64,000 nt of DNA from Timema cristinae (GCA_039000515.1 JBCFYV010000001.1:34197604-34261603); one strand, 5' to 3'. Shown: positions 1 through 13,415, counted from the stretch's first letter. Numbers and translations are program-made. The notes: a model not told the origin generated them from the letters alone.

Positions 1-679
1 GCTTATTGATTATTTGGATTTATAAAGTACAAGACAAGAAAGTAGAAAATAAATATAATCTTTATTTTCTCAATAATATGAAGTATTACGAGGCATTCAG
101 AACCAATTTGAATTTTCACAATTTTGTGTTTTCGCAAGACTGTCACTGCGTGTAGAAGACAAGAGCTAATAAAGCTTGAATGCGTCGTTTCTTCGACGGA
201 AGCAAGACTCGTTTGAGAAGCAATAAATATGTAAATCTCCAGTTTCGACAAGTGTGTGAACAGCTAGGCGTGAAAAATAAACTAGGTTTATATAATTTTG
301 TACATCCATTATGCATTAGTCTTCATATTTTTTTTTTATTCATATATACATATTTTTTCTTTTTTATATGTATATATGAAATATATTTGAAATTAAAATA
401 TACAGCCATACAAATACATAAATGCATTTAGTTTTAAACGAAAATATGGTTTATAAGGTTTTAATAAAATATTTGTTTGGATATATCCTGTTTTGTTGAA
501 CTTATCTTAAGAAAATTAAGTACACTTAATACCGTATTTGATATTATTAATTCAAATTTTTGGACAGAATATAAAGAGTATTTAAAAAAAGTTGGTGTTT
601 TAAATGTTTATTGATAAATTTTTTGTACTCACGATCATACACAAATAATTATAGTCTGCGTTAATTTAAATATAGCTTG
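1..679. other. AT-rich stretch without recognisable gene
   Basis: Nothing recognisable. Short open frames on both strands (3-251 minus, 180-431 plus) have low-complexity or unfamiliar translations. A small inverted repeat (cgtcgtttcttcgacg) lies near 187-202. Confidence 0.6.
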
Positions 680-925
680 CTTTAGTGGCCGAAAGGTTTA
701 ATTCGTCACTTTCATGTAGACTGCCTTGCTGATTATTGGTAGGATCGGGGCTCAAATCTCGGTTGGGTCAATTGAAGGTGGTTTTTCCTAAAGGTTTTCC
801 CACTCTCCTTCTAAACAAGTGCGGGAAGATTACCTCTGAAATTAATTCTTCCTCAACCCTATCCCATTAAAGTATTTATCAAATATGCGTATAACCTGAA
901 CAGATGGTAAGAATCGGTGATAAAA
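680..925 (+). repeat. SINE family C copy, degenerate
   Basis: The head resembles 'agtggccgcgtggtctaac', followed by a B-box-like 'ggctcaaatctcgg', the common body (ggtttttcctaaa…ttttcccactctcc) and the shared 3' module 'gcgtataacctgaac'. It has many substitutions and no clear TSD, so it is an old copy. Confidence 0.75.
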
Positions 926-1139
926 ATGTTTATATTTTAAAAAATACCCCAGAAGTACCTACTATGCTTGGGATTTAAAGCCTAGTGAACAAACTATTTG
1001 CCACTGAGCTACTTCGTCTATTGATCACACATACTTAAGTTTATGATGGGTGTTTCCCAATATTCCAAAGAGAAAATGCGGGCTCCTTCACTCTAAAGAT
1101 TATCTTACACAACCCCGCCTAGTTAGAGTAACTTTTCTT

Positions 1140-1600
1140 TTGCAATGCTTCTTACTACCCGTTCGGGCTATACATATATGTACTAATGACGTTAATATGT
1201 TAGCCTGAGAAAGGTTGAATTTAGAGGATCTGTGCCCGAATTTGAATGAAGGGAGATGGAAAAACCTTTTAGGAAAAATCACACCCAATTATACCCAACC
1301 GGGATTTGAATCCCAATTTTACCATCATTGGTAGTATAGTCTATTGTGAGATTGACGCCTTTGCCCAGCGGTTTTCAACCCACAGTACGCAGGCCAAATC
1401 CGACAAACAATTTAATTGTGTTCATAAATATAGACTAAAAAAATAATAACTAAATAATAAATATAAAGTTTACAATATTTGCTCAGTTTATTTTTTCAAT
1501 CAGGCCCAACATTTTTTTAAACCCCGTATAGCCCACGATATACAAAAGTTTGGTGACCCATTCCTTAGACCATTCGATCATTAAAGTGGGCCGTCAAAGT
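1140..1600 (-). repeat. SINE family C copy interrupted by a MITE
   Basis: The 3' module (cttactacccgttcgggc) is near 1150, followed by the body and a B-box-like segment near 1300. The head breaks off at 1375 and resumes at 1563 with 'ccttagaccattcgatc', matching the expected continuation of the family C head. The intervening 187 bp is annotated as an hAT-like MITE. A short related fragment lies at about 1045-1110. Confidence 0.75.
1376..1562. mobile_element. hAT-like MITE inside a SINE
   Basis: The left end reads 'cagcggttttcaaccca' and the right end '…gtttggtgaccca', resembling hAT termini (CAGNGGTTCTCAA and its partner). The flanks CCTTTGCC (1368-1375) and CCTTAGAC (1563-1570) agree at 6 of 8 positions, as expected for a decayed 8-bp hAT duplication. 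No coding capacity. The SINE sequence is continuous across the site once this segment is removed, which supports a real insertion. Confidence 0.6.
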
Positions 1601-1954
1601 GACTCAAATTGAATAGGCCAAACAAATAGTAAGATGTGGTGGCTAAGAAATAATTTACATTTTCAACAAAAACATATATACATTCATTATTTTTGTAGTC
1701 CTAAATCTAGGTGTACAATATCGGAAACATGCTTTTGTGGTCTCCATCCAATCCTTTTGACGTAGAGGGATGAGTAATGAACCTATACTAGCCATTAATA
1801 TCCCCTTCCCCTTGACTCTACCAACCCAAAATCCATTTCCGGAAACACTCAGAAGTTTATTAGGAATATGTACAGTCCAATTTTATTAGGAAGGACCTTA
1901 ACTCCCAGCTAGGAACGTAATACTTTTTTATTTGAGATATTTAAATGACTTAAT
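1601..1954. other. unassigned AT-rich interval
   Basis: No gene or clear repeat recognised. Confidence 0.5.
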
Positions 1955-2150
1955 ATGCACTGACTTATACCAGCACACGACTTATAATCTAACTTTAAAT
2001 CTAGGACATACATATCCCGACCATTAATTCATCATTATGAAAGGGGAAACCCTCATTTCACCATTGATAGATTTTTCGGTCATGTCAAGAATAGAACCAG
2101 GGACCTTCTCTCTGAAGCTAAACACGTAACCTACTGGGATAAGGGATCTA
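1955..2150 (-). repeat. SINE family D copy
   Basis: Shares blocks with the copies at 24590, 41395, 47010 and 49515: 'cgacttataatctaac', 'tcatcattatgaaaggggaaaccctc…tttcaccattga' and a tRNA-like head with B-box complement near 2090-2110. Degenerate. Confidence 0.7.
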
Positions 2151-5100
2151 AATAATCGCTATTTAAATTAAAATAAATATCGTAGTCGATATGTTGGTAT
2201 TTCCAGTCGGATGCCAAAATATAGCATCAAGCTATACTGTCGGACCAGAAAAGTCAACAGATGTACTTTAACGTATACATACTTTAAGTTATCAGATATT
2301 TAGATATAAATTCTGAGATCTTAAGCACCTGAAAAATAACACTAATAAAATTGTATGATTCTATAAATTTTGTTGACAAAAAATAAATAAAAATAATGAG
2401 TAGTAATAATATTTGAAACAATCAATTTTTTTACTAAACTTAGAAAGGAATTTAGAATAATATAAATAAGAAATAATTTGAATATAGTAATACATTAAAT
2501 GATTTAAAACAATCGTTACAGTAGGTCTGAATTATTGAAATCAAAATTTATTTTATTCAAGCACCCTCACAAATCCCTAAAGTTAAAAACAGCTATTATA
2601 AAATAAAAATAACGAGTTAAAATAATTTATAAAATAAACCTAATATAATAAATTTTAAATTTAGTATAACGATTAGAAAATGCTTACATTTAACATAAAT
2701 AGTATCGTAAAATATTTATTTTATAAATGGCCCCTTCTTCGAGAATTTTACTATAAACGAAAGGAGGATTTACCAGATTTAAATTCTCTTCAATGATTTT
2801 AAAGAAAAACCATCCCATATCACATTATTTTAGTGTCCTGTTGGAATCCTTTTCCCATACCTAATTTATTTAATCTTTAAATATATGTAAAAAAAAAGGA
2901 TGTTGATAAGAGGCCGTTTCGATTATATTAATCTATATTGAAATATTGTCCCGTGCTCCTAATCCCGTTACCATCAGTTTCGGGATTTTGGAAACTGTTG
3001 CGCTGCGTGTGAAGATAAACTTGAGATTAATCCTAAAGCTACCGACAGATTACATTCTCTCTCTCACTACCACCTTATCAAAGTTCCACCTTAGTTACCT
3101 TAGCGGGGTTAACTTCACTCTGGAAGTTATTATCGAACTGCGAGATAGATAATGTCCGACAAGGAGATGTGGAGGAGACGATTTATTAAAAGGAGAGAGA
3201 AACCGGATCAATATTAGAATAGAAAGAGGGTAGTTCTAAATGGAACTTTAGACCAGTGAACATATATTTTAACTGTCGATAGAAGTAAGGTTCAATTTAG
3301 ATAGGAGGGAGCTTTTTTTTTTTTGATGTTTTAAAAGCTACTAAAATCGTTTTAAAAAACAATACTATACTGATAATAGATTAAAATATTAATTACAGTT
3401 TTAGTTTGTTGTATTACAGGCATGTGCTTCTACTATAAAATTTGAAGAGCTTTTAATTAAATAAATAATTTATATAAATGTAGACAATTAATTACTATTA
3501 TAAATACTCATTAAACACATGATGTGTTTTATTAAAATATATAAATAATAACATTTAATAAATTTGAAGATATAACAATTGCGTTATTCGAAAATATTAA
3601 TTACAAAATCAATCAACAATTGATTGTGTTTTTCTTATATATATTTTTAGTTCCTTCCTCTCTATTTGTCTGTCAAAGACAACCAAGTATTTATACGTCA
3701 AGAGATGACTGAATTAGTAGATACTTTTTTTTTAGTTTGGGAGCATACAATACATCAAGATATATCATAATCTCGAGTTCTATATTGACCTTCACTATAA
3801 TACTTTCTTTATATTAGAGAGGATCAATAGTTATTTACATAAACCATATATTGACACTTATTCACCGGTTAGTAACAACCGAGCGTTATTAATTATTTAA
3901 TGTGAAGTGAAATAAATTATTCTTAGTCTTTTATGGAAGGATGATTGAAGAATATCCTTTTATAGAAAAACAGCAACTGCCAAACCGATTGAGAATGAAC
4001 TCCTGCTTCACATTCATAGCTTAATATATTATTAATGAAAAAAAACCTATGAAAAAACATGAATCGCTCTTTATATATACATACACATTACATACATACA
4101 CACATGTTAATACTTACGTCAGTAGAAGAGTTTATGTACACTATTATGACAGGGTTCCCGATGTCATGATAAAGTGGTAAAGTCTTTAAAAAAGTAGGCC
4201 TTTATTTGTACAAATGTTACAAAACGTTAGAATTGTTGCTGGGCTATACTACAAATCATGTAATTTGGACAAGAAAGTTGAATTAGGCTATTCTTGACCC
4301 TGGTTACGTCGATTCATCTTTTATTTTGAAAAATATTTTAATGGCAAATTAATACATATGGACTCATCTTGAGGGTAAGCCCACTAAAATTTATTACCTC
4401 ATTTTTTTGCCCAATATACTTGAACTAGAAACATACACAGAATCAAATGAGTTATCATACAAATCTACATAAACAGATAGTAAAATTATATTAGATTTCT
4501 CCAAATGGACCAAAATAAATATATTGATTAAAGGTCAAAAATTAAAAACAAAAGTTTATAATCAGCCAATCATGAAATTATATTCATATGGAGGGAATAG
4601 ATTTTCTAAAATTAGGAAACATGTAATAAGTGGAACTTATATTTATTGTAAAAATCGACGGAAATTTATTTAAAAATAATTTTTTTCTATATTTTTAAAG
4701 ATTAATACAATATTTATAAATAAACTGAGCTAGTAAACATATTAACATACTCTCATCTTTAGATCGTGACTAAAATAATATAAGTTACTTGTTTGAGAGT
4801 AAGTTGTGTGTTTCTCTGGCATACGCTTCATTTTATCTCTCAGTTTTTATCCATTAAATATTTAAGATAGCTCAAAGACCAATTTTAAAATGTCAGACGC
4901 GAGTTGGGCATATTAATTAGCACGAAGGTTGAAAAATTCCACTCAAAGGTAAGCTATTCATTTTCAAGTGTTGGAAAAAATAAAACTCTTTCCAAACTTC
5001 AAAGTTCAAAAGCCAACCATTAAAAAAAATAATAAAAGGACCATTTGACACCCACCTCCGACACACTATCTAGTGGAATCTTTCTGAAAGCTACAAAGTA

Positions 5101-5687
5101 TTTTTAAGGTAGCTAACAAAGACTATAAAGTGAAGTGTACATATGGAAGAGCACAAAAAAAAAACAGGTGTGAGGCAGAACAATGTCGGAAGGGTTACCG
5201 CTCTTCACTGGAGTATAAAGGATGATCCTATCTTGTTGACGTCATGCTAGAGTATCCAATATGAGGCGAGCTAATTAACCTGACGGTGTCCTAGAACCTT
5301 ACGTTCTTAGTTGCTTCCCTGGCTGTTCTTTCATTCATTAGCAAGTGTATGTAAACAAGAGTTCAATTCCGACCCATAGGTATGTAGTGTTTTTTTAAAT
5401 GTAATTCTGTCGGCACTAGGATCACATTTCTATGATGGTTGTCATACCGTAATAAAATTTGCAAAATCGCTTTCATTGGTCAAATATATTATTTATAGTT
5501 GTTCCTTATGACAATACAACTAAAATACCTGTTAGAACAAAAAAGTTTTTTTTTTAAATTTTTGTTTATTGAAGAAAAGTTCTACATCCAATCAGGATGA
5601 ATTTAAATAGGATTTTATTCTAATAGTAGACGATGCGAATACAAAAGAAATTGAGCTTACTTATTGCAATTTGTATCCTGTAGAATG
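2151..5687. other. gene-free AT-rich DNA
   Basis: No gene recognised. At 2946-3230 a patch of higher GC contains a 68-codon open frame with no recognisable domain. Homopolymer A/T runs are frequent. Near 5330-5420 'gttcaattccgacc' could be a decayed tRNA-like B box, but it is too weak to call. Confidence 0.5.
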
Positions 5688-6066
5688 TTTACATATATAC
5701 ATATAACATATACACAATATACACACATATACACATATATACACATATATACACATAATACACATATAAATTACACATATATACACATACATACACATTA
5801 CATTACATATATACATATATACAATATACACATTAATACATACAATATACACATACATATAACATACATATACACATTACATATACACATTACACATATA
5901 TACACATACATATACACATACATATACACATACATATACTACAATACATACATATACATACATATACATACTATACATACATATACATACATATACATAC
6001 ATATACATACATATACATACATACATATATACATACATACAACACACACACACACACACACACTCA
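5688..6066. repeat. compound CA/TA microsatellite
   Basis: About 380 bp of variants of (TATACACA)n, (CATACATA)n and a pure (CA)n block at about 6041-6062, followed by (CATC)n. Both strands are open for 90-155 codons only because the repeat lacks stops. These frames encode Tyr/Thr/His/Ile or Tyr/Val/Cys/Met low-complexity and are not genes. Confidence 0.95.
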
Positions 6067-7278
6067 TCCATCCATCCATCGTATCGACTAACGAACGACT
6101 GCAAAGTGCTAACGTATTTTATGTTTTTTGAATTCAAGATGAAGTACAATAGTTGCCGAAATGTTTATGTATGTATAACTTTGTTTTACTCTTTGGAAAA
6201 TGCAAAATTTTATTTGTGTTGTGGCTAATATTTCCACATTAAAAACTTGTTTTATCGACGCATATCGGTGAAAATGGACTTTGTGAAAATAGAGCATACC
6301 TTTCTGAAACTATTTTGAAGCTCAGTTCAAGATTATGAAAAATAATATGGTTATATGTTTTAAAGATCCATTAAACATTTCTCTAAACATATCTTTCAAT
6401 TTTATTTAACAATTATGGTCCACGTACCCTATATTTGATTCTAATTAAGATCGTAAAAATACATTTTTCAAAATGGGTTTGTTATTCTTTCAGTAGTGTT
6501 AAATGAGTGACCATAGGCCTTGCTTTTGTGTTTGAAATCTAAAGTGAAAGGAGATCTAATAGCTTTTCTAAATGTCAGATAAGATTCTTCCTATGAACAT
6601 TAGACTTAAGCTATTTGAGTCGAAACTTCCTATATACATATTGAATGATCCCCGTTGAATAATATTTCAATGTAGTTTTTTCTATGCTTACACGTCATAG
6701 AATAGCATTTTATAGGGTCGTTTTGTCACTACACAACGAAATATCTTTTATCGTATCGATGCTATATATCTATATCGCTTCCTGGAAACGGTTACTGTCA
6801 TGCATTTCCTCCCATTATTTTCAGTTACATGATTTTATTGGTTAGAAGCCGTTTTATATTCATTTCTAAATATAGTTTAAAATGTGTGCTTTATGTACAG
6901 TTCAATTTTCATAGAAATGGTCTTCTTTATCTGTCGACTAAAAAATATACTACATCTACTTTCACTTATCCATACGTCGAGTCATGTTATCTGCAATGGC
7001 CACTTTGATTAGATATTTCCAATATCGATAAAATAACAGTAGTAAGATTTTATCAATTTAGTCCAAAATAAAAATGTATTTTTTTAAGGTGCATTCGTAT
7101 GAAAACTCGTATGTACCGAATGGTACTAAGGCCTCACAGGGACAATATCAGCGAATGGAGGGTACTTAAGACGATCCGTCACGATCCAGACATTTCTCGA
7201 TGATTTTAAGTGTGTCCACGCTAAGTCTTGTTTGAAAATAACCAAATTACAGTAGGATTTTCATAGAAAGACACTTTA
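6067..7278. other. gene-free interval with a repeat G fragment
   Basis: No gene seen. 6510-6645 carries the unclassified repeat G motif ('aatagcttttctaaatgtca', then 'cttcctatgaacattag'), also found near 7660, 8230, 12060, 46870 and 51395. Confidence 0.5.
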
Positions 7279-7558
7279 TTATATTATTATTATTACCACG
7301 TCTTACTACCTGTTTGGGTTATACACACTTACGCCAATGTGTAATGGTAGGGTGATTGTGAGATGAAATGGAGGACCTAAGTTTAACGTGGAATCCGAAC
7401 CACGGTGGAGCCTCGCATTCTACACATTCAAAGATGTGATTTACCTTGTCAGAGGTGAAGGAAGGGTTTGTCAATCAGATAAATCGTGCCGGGACCAGGA
7501 TTGAACCCCGACCCCCACACAGAAGTCCGACACCTTACCCCTAGACCACCAGGTCACC
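7279..7558 (-). repeat. SINE family A copy
   Basis: Starts with ATT repeats and the shared 3' module (cgtcttactacctgtttggg), then the A-specific body and the tRNA-like head ending 'ccctagaccaccaggtcacc', with B-box complement 'ggattgaaccccg'. It has a few small deletions. A TSD is not convincing. Confidence 0.85.
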
Positions 7559-9283
7559 GAGAGACTTTAATAAAATACAACCATATTTTTTTGCGTTCAA
7601 CATTGATGAAAACTTACTTCAAGCGTTGTTTTATAGGTATTGATAATATCCATCAAAAGTGTCAGTTGCGGATTACATGACTTGACGTATGAATATGGGA
7701 AAGTTGATTTTAAGGGTACGGATATTATATTTCCCCGGACTGTCTTGATTCGGATCCTAACTTGTTTAGAATACTACTTTATCGTCCTGGATTCACGTGC
7801 GTCAATTTCCAGCTCAGCACTAGATTTAAATGTATAGTGTTCGGACGCCAGGTAGTTTTAAGTTCCTACCAACGATTATAATGGTTTTGATTAAAATTAC
7901 TGATCACATAAATTAAGGATAAAAATTAATAATTATGGTCGATTTATTCAACAATGTGCTTAACATTTTAATAACGAATCTTAATAATGAAAGCGGAGTT
8001 GGAGTTATTAGTTCATCTATATACCCTTTGATTACACGAGTATTTATCACACGTCCGATCTGGTTTTATCGCAAGTGTTTATCAAAAGTCCGATCAGATT
8101 TTTATGTCAGGATTATAAATCCTAGAAAAAACCCAAAATATGTACTGTTACTATGGTTTGAGAAAGTAAGAACAAGTGACACTCGAATACGCCCTTCACT
8201 GTGTCTCGTAAATTCTGAAAGAGTTATATACTTTAACTTTAAGATCTAGCAGCTTTTCTAACTGTCAGACAAGTAAAACTTTTCCTGTACAAAATTGGAC
8301 TTTATAATGCTTTACACCTGTTGCAAAAATATATATATTATGAAGAACCAACTTATTTGACTGGTACTAGTATTTATTTGTGACTGTGCTATAAACAAAC
8401 AAAAAGTTTTATCTTGTCTTGATATTTGAGGAGCGCTGCTTAGACACATAATTTATCATTAAACAACCTACAAAATAACCTAAACTCAAACCAAACAATC
8501 TTTCAAAGTGTATTAATTTTTTAAATATAATTAAATCCACAGTTCACTGGCTATTCTATCGAATTAAATCAAAGAGTATTTAAGTTTGGAGGATGATTAA
8601 TTGAGGTGGTTACACAGAAAACAGAATTTATATTTACTCCAAAGAGTTGGCTTGTGTTTGGTTATTAAAATCTCATTTGGTTGCATTAGTCCAGGGTGGA
8701 AAATAATTGGTTAATGTGTGAGTGTAGGGAACACTAGTTAAATGGGGTATAAATTCTTACATCAAAACTTTTTGGTCAAAATAAATAAAATATTACTTCA
8801 GTAATCATAAAGTTTAATTTTCTTCTCATGGTGATCTCAACAGTTCTTGAATATCTGTCATGGGTGTCCTGGAATATAATCACAACTTTATCTCTACATT
8901 AAAAAAGTTTCTCATTATTGCTACTATGCCCATGTCAGATATTCAACAACTGTTGAAATCAACATGTGATGAAATTAAACTCTATATTTCTACTGGAGCA
9001 ATATTTTATTAATTTTGGACAAAAAAGTTTTGTTATAAAAACTGCAAAATCACTGCCTAAATTGCGTAAAATACACTCCCACCTTAATTGATAATACACT
9101 ATTTTATAAAATAGCTTACTCAATTTTACATACGTTTTTACTACTATTTTGACGCATAACTTTAAAACTTCTATTATAACAGAGCAATACATAAAATATA
9201 ACTCTAATTAAAACCGTAGGCCTGCTATTAATCAACCATGCCCTAGAATTGATATATTATTCACTACTAATTGTATAATCCAT
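7559..9283. other. gene-free interval with repeat G fragments
   Basis: Repeat G motifs lie at about 7655-7720 ('acttgacgtatgaatatggg') and 8235-8310 ('agcttttctaactgtcagac'). A 104-codon open frame at 7935-8249 has no recognised domain and partly covers a roughly 45-bp imperfect direct repeat ('gagtatttatcacacgtccg' / 'aagtgtttatcaaaagtccg'). I treat it as a chance frame. Confidence 0.5.
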
Positions 9284-9440
9284 AACGTCAAACTAGTACA
9301 GTCTGGTTTACTGGCAATGAGAAGGTTGGGGTTAAAATCTCGGCTGGGTGAATTAGGGGTGGTTTTTCATAATTAATTTACTGCTCTTATTTCACACAAA
9401 TGCGGGTACATTTCTTCTTGATTCTATCTTAATAATACCT
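9284..9440 (+). repeat. SINE family C fragment
   Basis: B-box-like 'ggttaaaatctcggctgggt', then 'ggtggtttttcataa' and 'acaaatgcgggtacatttc'. The head and the 3' module are lost or unrecognisable. Confidence 0.6.
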
Positions 9441-10059
9441 ACACTACTAGTGGGAATATAATTATATGCTGGATGGTTATTAAGGCTCGGAGCGAAAACA
9501 ATAACTTATTGGATAGCAAAACTAGCTCTCATATAAATAATAAATAGCCTAGTTAACCTGATCCACGTACTCTGGAATCTACCAGGATAGCCTTAGCTTA
9601 CGGTCGCACACTTAAGTGGCATAGCGAAGAAACAGTAATTAATTCTAGGAAGAGTCAGTAGACTCAAGGATGTTACTTTTGGCTCCAGTATTACTTCCTG
9701 CTGCTACAATAGGGATTTATGACACACAATTACACATAGTGACATATTTTCTCATTTACATAAAATATACTCACCATAGATCAGCCTTAACAATTTCGAC
9801 TCGGACAGCGTATTTGAAGCAGAAAGTTGACAGAGCCATCTTCCACCCAACATCTTGGGATGTGTACACTAGTAGAGATCTCAAGAGTTATGAGCAAAGG
9901 ATTGTTTTATAAGAGGAAGTAAACAAGGGTATGAATATGCACACTAAAATACCAGAAGCATATGGAGGAATTTATTCTGTGATTAGAGAGGAAAGCTAAA
10001 GTACTAAATTTCAAATGCACTATCTTATTTTATTATCCTTCTTTCTTCTTTGTAGACTT
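9441..10059. other. unassigned interval
   Basis: An 80-codon open frame at 9670-9912 has no recognisable domain. Nothing else is evident. Confidence 0.4.
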
Positions 10060-10345
10060 TGTCTTGTTTCATTCCAAGAGCTCTAAAAGCTGTTCTTACA
10101 TCTTGCCTCGTTCGCTCTTCCAGGTTTTCTCCTTCCTGGAGGTGTTTTGCCTGTTGGTATTTTGACAATTCTGTCTTCTTGCATCCTGTCAATATGTTGG
10201 TTCCACACTATCCATTCAGTGATGGGGTTGATTTGACAAGACTCTCTTATAACCTCATTTCTTTCTCTGTTTAGTAGCGATTTATTAGTGATTTTTCTCA
10301 ATACTCCCATTTCTGCGACCTCTAGATGTTGTTATGTACGATAAG
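10060..10345 (-). pseudogene. LINE reverse-transcriptase C-terminal relic
   Basis: The minus strand encodes a tail typical of non-LTR retrotransposon ORF2: a 'VLRKITNKSLLNRERNEVIR' segment, then 'WNQHIDRMQEDRIVKI' and 'GRRKPGRANE'. These correspond to the post-RT region that often reads R.RNE.IR…H..RM…R…GRRP.GRP in jockey/RTE-like elements. The upstream RT catalytic region is absent, so this is a 5'-truncated dead copy. Family assignment within non-LTR elements is tentative. Confidence 0.75.
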
Positions 10346-10580
10346 TTTCACTTCATGCCACTGCGGCATATGCAAGCTTTGATTTCTCCACTAACTTATA
10401 TTATATTCTAACTTTTGAATCTTGTCGTAAATATTTATTTACCATATTGAGTAATTAAGGAAGCCAGCATTTCATTAACTTTTTTGTAATTTGTTCTTTA
10501 ATTTATTATCCTGTTAATATTAAGCTTTTTTTCATATATTATGTATCAGATTTTTGTACTAGTTTATGTTGAGTACAAAT
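10346..10580. other. AT-rich interval
   Basis: Possibly the 3' flank of neighbouring repeats. No gene seen. Confidence 0.4.
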
Positions 10581-10882
10581 GTATTATTATTACTATTATT
10601 ATTAACACCCTGTATTACTACCCGTTTGGGTTATACACACTTACGCTAATGTGAAATGGTAGGGTGATTGTGAGATGGAATGGAGGACCTACAGTTTAAC
10701 GTGGAATCCGAACCACGGTGGAGGCCTGGCATTCCCCATATTCACATTCATTGTGATTAATACACGTCCTGTCAGAGGTGAAGGGTTTGGCAAGCAGATA
10801 AATCTCTGCCGGGACCGAGGATTGAACCCAGGACTCCCAGCACATAAGTCTGACACCTTACCCCTAGACCACCAGGTTACCC
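10581..10882 (-). repeat. SINE family A copy, long subfamily
   Basis: ATT tail, shared 3' module, and the body including 'gtgattaatacacgtcctg', the segment deleted in the short subfamily. The tRNA-like head complement ends 'ccctagaccaccaggttacc'. Translation of this repeat in either strand gives spurious 60-90 codon frames. Confidence 0.9.
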
Positions 10883-11126
10883 ACAAACTTATCAATATCG
10901 TGACTGATCTCCAAGTGATAGTTGTTCAAGTATCCCTTTCTGTAGAAGTGTTTATTTAAATATACACTTAGATAAATAATCAATCATTTAAATAATACAT
11001 ACAGTATATAGGCCTAAATATAAACGTTTTAAAACCAATAGTATGAATTTGGTGAAAGGAAATTTTAGAAAATACCAAATCATTATCTGCGGCCAATATC
11101 GATCAAATTTAAGTTTATTTAATTTT

Positions 11127-11372
11127 TAGCACCGCTTCTTACTATCCATTCGGGTTATACACTTATAAATTAACTACGCTAATGGTTTAAGTGATCAGGT
11201 AGATTATATTTATTGGAAGTGTACCCGCATTTGCACGGAGGGATAGTGAAATATCATTTTGAGAAAAACACTCTCAGTAAACCCGAGCGAGGTTTGAACT
11301 TCGATCTCCCCGTCAACGGCTGTCTAGTCTACTGCGAGAGTAGCGCATTAGACCTTGTGGCTATCAAATCAA
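11127..11372 (-). repeat. SINE family C copy
   Basis: 'tagcaccgcttcttactatc' (3' module), 'gtgtacccgcatttgcacgg' body, B-box complement 'aggtttgaacttcg', and head 'gcgcattagaccttgtggc'. Complete but diverged. Confidence 0.85.
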
Positions 11373-13084
11373 GTACTGTTTTAGGGTTCTTACTTTATTA
11401 ATAATGTTATTTTATTGATATTTATATCAAAAGTGACAAACACAGATAGTATATTTTGAGTCAAGAAGGGTAGACTGGGCCGCCGGGACACTAGGAAATG
11501 TCCGGCCTACTTTGGGCTGCTGCAGCTATTTTATACTAAAATAACTCTCTTCATTCAATTATGATTGATAATTTTTTAAACATTTTATGGGCAGTTCCCA
11601 TGAGTTGGTCTGAGAATGTCCAGGAGCCATATCTATTAATCATTTGTGGAGGAGCACCATGACATAAATTATTTCGTTTATTTGTTTCTTAACATGTAGT
11701 GTATGTCACTATATTTGTCATATTCATAAGCAGCTTATGAAATATTATTTTTTAAACTTCAATATATCAAAATTAGACCACCCATTTTATTATCGTTAAC
11801 CTATTTTGAAGATATTTTGTTCATGTCAGTAGGAAGAAGAAATTATCTTTGAGGGGACTTGATAAAAACTTAATCATTGATCATGTAGCTGAAATGACTC
11901 AGGAATAAAACGACTGTTAGTTCTACACTCATACTTGGTGAACCCTATTCTAAACTAAATGAAATAAATAAAAATATTAACACTTAGTAAGTAAATAAAT
12001 TACTGAACTTGTTATTATAAAGAGCTCACACTTAAACATAACTTCAGGGGTAATATTTATTTTAAATGCCATTATATTTGTCATCATGGCTTGCTTGACG
12101 TGTGAATACGTCAAAATAGCTTTTATGTAAGATAAAGTTCTTCCTATGAAAATTGGAATGCATTTCAATACACATTTTACTAAAGCTTACTCTCAGGTTG
12201 ATATCACATTCGTTAAATCGTCAATCATATCAACCGAAGCAACTGAAATATCTCTATAAATATTATTTTATCATTTAAACATAGCTCCAGGAGAGTTACG
12301 GGAGGAAGGAGATAATAAACGCCCTTGGCATGCTCTTATAAAATACACAAAAAGGAAGACAAATATAATATTTTTCACCGTTAAGCATCCAATGGGCGTG
12401 TCACTTAAAACTTTCAAATTAATTAACGAATTTAAAGAAAATTATAAACAAATACAATATGCCCCAAGGAGTTATTCAATTTATAGATATATTTTTACTT
12501 TTACGGACACCTGGTTTCGTACTAATTTCACTTGAACTTTAAAAAATTATAATATTTCACTCGCCTGTATCGATCGACAAACAATTGACCAACACTAAAC
12601 ACAATGGGATACCATCAATTGACTCTATAATATAGAGGTAAAAAGTAGAAATGGGAATACAAAACACCTAAATTATATCTAAATTTGACCTGATAAAAAA
12701 ATATGTTAAAAAGCGTGAATAAATATATAAATATAAACAAACATATTTCATAAGTATGGTTCATATCTAAAATTTAAGAATGAACTAAAAATCACAGACA
12801 AACGATTAGTGGCAATAATTTTGGATTTATTAACTTGAAAAATCTAAAATATATATATGTACATCTAAAATAAACCGTAGGGAATTATAAGATTTTTTTC
12901 CACTTAAGACCCAATTAAACAATAGATCCTCCTAGTGAAAATATAAATTGATATAGGAAAATATTTAATCATTGTACTTAAAAAAAAATTAACTCAAAAT
13001 ATTTACCTTAATTTCTTTTGTATCCCAAAACTAAAAATTAAAGACTTATGTTCAATAGTACGTACAATAATATCAGTGGGCACG
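11373..13084. other. gene-free interval with repeat G copy
   Basis: 12055-12190 resembles repeat G ('cttgacgtgtgaatacgtc…aatagcttttatgtaagata…cttcctatgaaaattgg'). No gene seen in the remainder. Confidence 0.5.
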
Positions 13085-13255
13085 CGTACTAAGGCGTCAG
13101 CCTTGTTTGCTCCTGTTTCCTGGTGACTGATAGGTTGGTGCTTTAACCTAATCAGGTGTACTAAGGTTGGATTTTCACTCTACTACAATGAAAATGTGGG
13201 TTTATTTACTTTAAAATTATACCTTTCTAATTCCTACCGTCCTCGTGTAAATATT
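13085..13255 (+). repeat. highly degenerate SINE C-like fragment
   Basis: Weak matches to the body ('ggattttcactct…aaaatgtgggtttatttac…acctttctaattcct'). Low confidence. Confidence 0.35.
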
Positions 13256-13334
13256 TGAACATTATGGACAGTCAGTGAGATGTGGTGACTAATAAACTTT
13301 ATAGTTATCATATAACTTATTCATTGAGGGATAA

Positions 13335-13415
13335 ATGGAGAGCTAAACACGGGAATTGGACCTGAGACCTTTGGCTTTGTACGTCAATGACCTTCCACTG
13401 AGTCATCTTCGTTCG
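13335..13415 (-). repeat. SINE family E tRNA-like head
   Basis: 'acgggaattggacctgagac', 'ctttggctttgtacgtcaat', then 'ccactgagtcatc' match the tRNA-like unit seen better preserved at 47320-47395. It is a decayed copy rather than a tRNA gene. Confidence 0.6.

Noticed and set aside
5661..6149. Long open frames on both strands (up to 155 codons)
   Set aside because: They are translations of a CA/TA microsatellite that lacks stop codons. Low-complexity Tyr/Thr/His/Ile or Val/Tyr/Cys/Met composition.
7935..8249. 104-codon open frame as a gene
   Set aside because: No domain recognised, and it partly covers an imperfect direct repeat and the start of repeat G.
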